Origin: an uncultured Bacteroidales bacterium
GTDB taxonomy: Bacteria; Bacteroidota; Bacteroidia; Bacteroidales; Paludibacteraceae
Length of the DNA stretch: 23,220 nucleotides
Reading direction: 5' to 3'
Assembly (NCBI GenBank): GCA_937891905.1
Contig: CALATT010000041.1
Coordinates: 1-23,220 of the forward strand
The position numbers were made by a program, and so were the translations under genes. Every line of letters starts with the position of its first letter. Position 1 is the stretch's first letter. Positions 22,901-23,220 of this stretch are shown here, piece after piece. The notes beneath the pieces are model-generated. The model saw only the letters and a list, made by a program, of their open reading frames with translations. It was not told the origin of the DNA and did not search any database.

Positions 22901-23220
22901 TTGCTGAATACTTCTTACAACAGAACCTGCAATCCAGTAAAGACCCATACCTGATGGTAATGTGAAACAGAATACTGCAGACATTAATGGCATCATAAGG
23001 TTCATCTGTTTCATAGACTGAGCCATCTGATCTTCTGAATCAGCTGCAGCTACCTGTGGCATTAATTTTGTATTAATCCACTGTGTTAAAGCAGAAAGTG
23101 CAGGAATAGCAATTGCTCCAATAATCAAAGCAATGGAACCTGCTTTAAAAGCTTCTCCTATAATATAAGACGGAGAATTTGCAATGTTTAAACCTAAGAA
23201 AGAGTTATAAACATCTAAAT
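22886..23220 (-). CDS. yidC: YidC/Oxa1 membrane insertase fragment from a clostridial-type genome
   Basis: The minus strand read from the right edge gives FLGLNIANSPSYIIGEAFKA, a hydrophobic segment LIIGAIAIPALSALTQWINTKLMPQ, a linker with many Met and Gln (QMAQSMKQMNLMMPLMSAVFCF), then LPSGMGLYWIAGSVVRSIQQ and VIINRH. This is the C-terminal membrane core of the short YidC proteins of Clostridia, especially Lachnospiraceae-like ones. YidC inserts and folds inner-membrane proteins. The fragment is open at the right edge and loses homology at ~22883, where the PL6 gene begins on the other strand. No relation to the alginate locus is expected. A yidC inside a polysaccharide locus, and of a different phylum, points to misassembly. 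Confidence 0.88.

Noticed and set aside
22184..23128. A 314-codon minus-strand reading frame that looks like a long YidC protein
   Set aside because: Only the first ~82 codons are YidC. The rest is the antisense of the PL6 gene read across the chimeric junction, so it is not a real fusion protein.
1..23220. CRISPR arrays, tRNA or rRNA genes, insertion sequences, phage or integrase genes
   Set aside because: I saw no repeat-spacer pattern, no cloverleaf or rRNA segments, and no transposase or integrase motifs. Nearly all DNA is accounted for by protein genes.

Overview
The window looks like Bacteroidetes (order Bacteroidales) DNA. It carries a SusC/SusD pair, and its promoters fit the Bacteroidetes consensus TTTG-N19-TAnnTTTG. 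Several proteins end in a type IX secretion-like C-terminal domain or a related short C-terminal motif. The last ~320 bases are an exception: they encode, on the minus strand, a YidC membrane insertase fragment typical of clostridial (Lachnospiraceae-like) bacteria. They join mid-gene onto a polysaccharide lyase, so the right edge is best read as an assembly chimera. A gut-type metagenome is an inference from that mixture.

Almost everything else is one alginate (polyuronate) utilisation locus. Minus strand, left half: a partial SulP anion transporter (1-371), with its own promoter and separated by a terminator from a four-gene operon transcribed leftwards from ~5305. In order of transcription this operon encodes a PL17 exo/oligo-alginate lyase lipoprotein, a KdgF ring-opening cupin, an MFS uronate transporter and an SDR reductase. 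Next is a minus-strand FadR-type GntR regulator (5421-6134). From 6319 rightwards runs a ~16.6 kb plus-strand gene string: a large secreted SGNH/SASA acetylesterase-like protein, two secreted proteins built from the same unnamed beta-sandwich-like domain, a PL6 lyase, SusC, SusD, a TIG-domain surface lipoprotein and two more PL6 lyases. The last PL6 gene is cut by the chimeric junction at ~22890.

Proposed pathway: secreted PL6 enzymes, and an esterase that may strip O-acetyl groups, cut the polymer. The SusD/TIG lipoproteins and SusC bind and import oligomers. PL17 releases unsaturated monouronates, which the MFS protein may carry inward. KdgF opens the ring to DEH and the SDR reduces DEH to KDG. 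The KDG kinase and aldolase needed to finish the route are not in this window.

The clearest regulatory signal is a pair of near-identical 16-bp palindromes (AATTGGTTAACCAATT and AATTGGTCAACCAATT). They lie 10-11 bp downstream of the -7 boxes of the two divergent operons and flank the GntR gene. This fits one repressor controlling both arms of the locus. Less explained structures are the repeated domain found four times in three consecutive proteins, the short C-terminal motif shared by unrelated secreted proteins, and a five-copy 8-bp tandem repeat placed directly after a stop codon.
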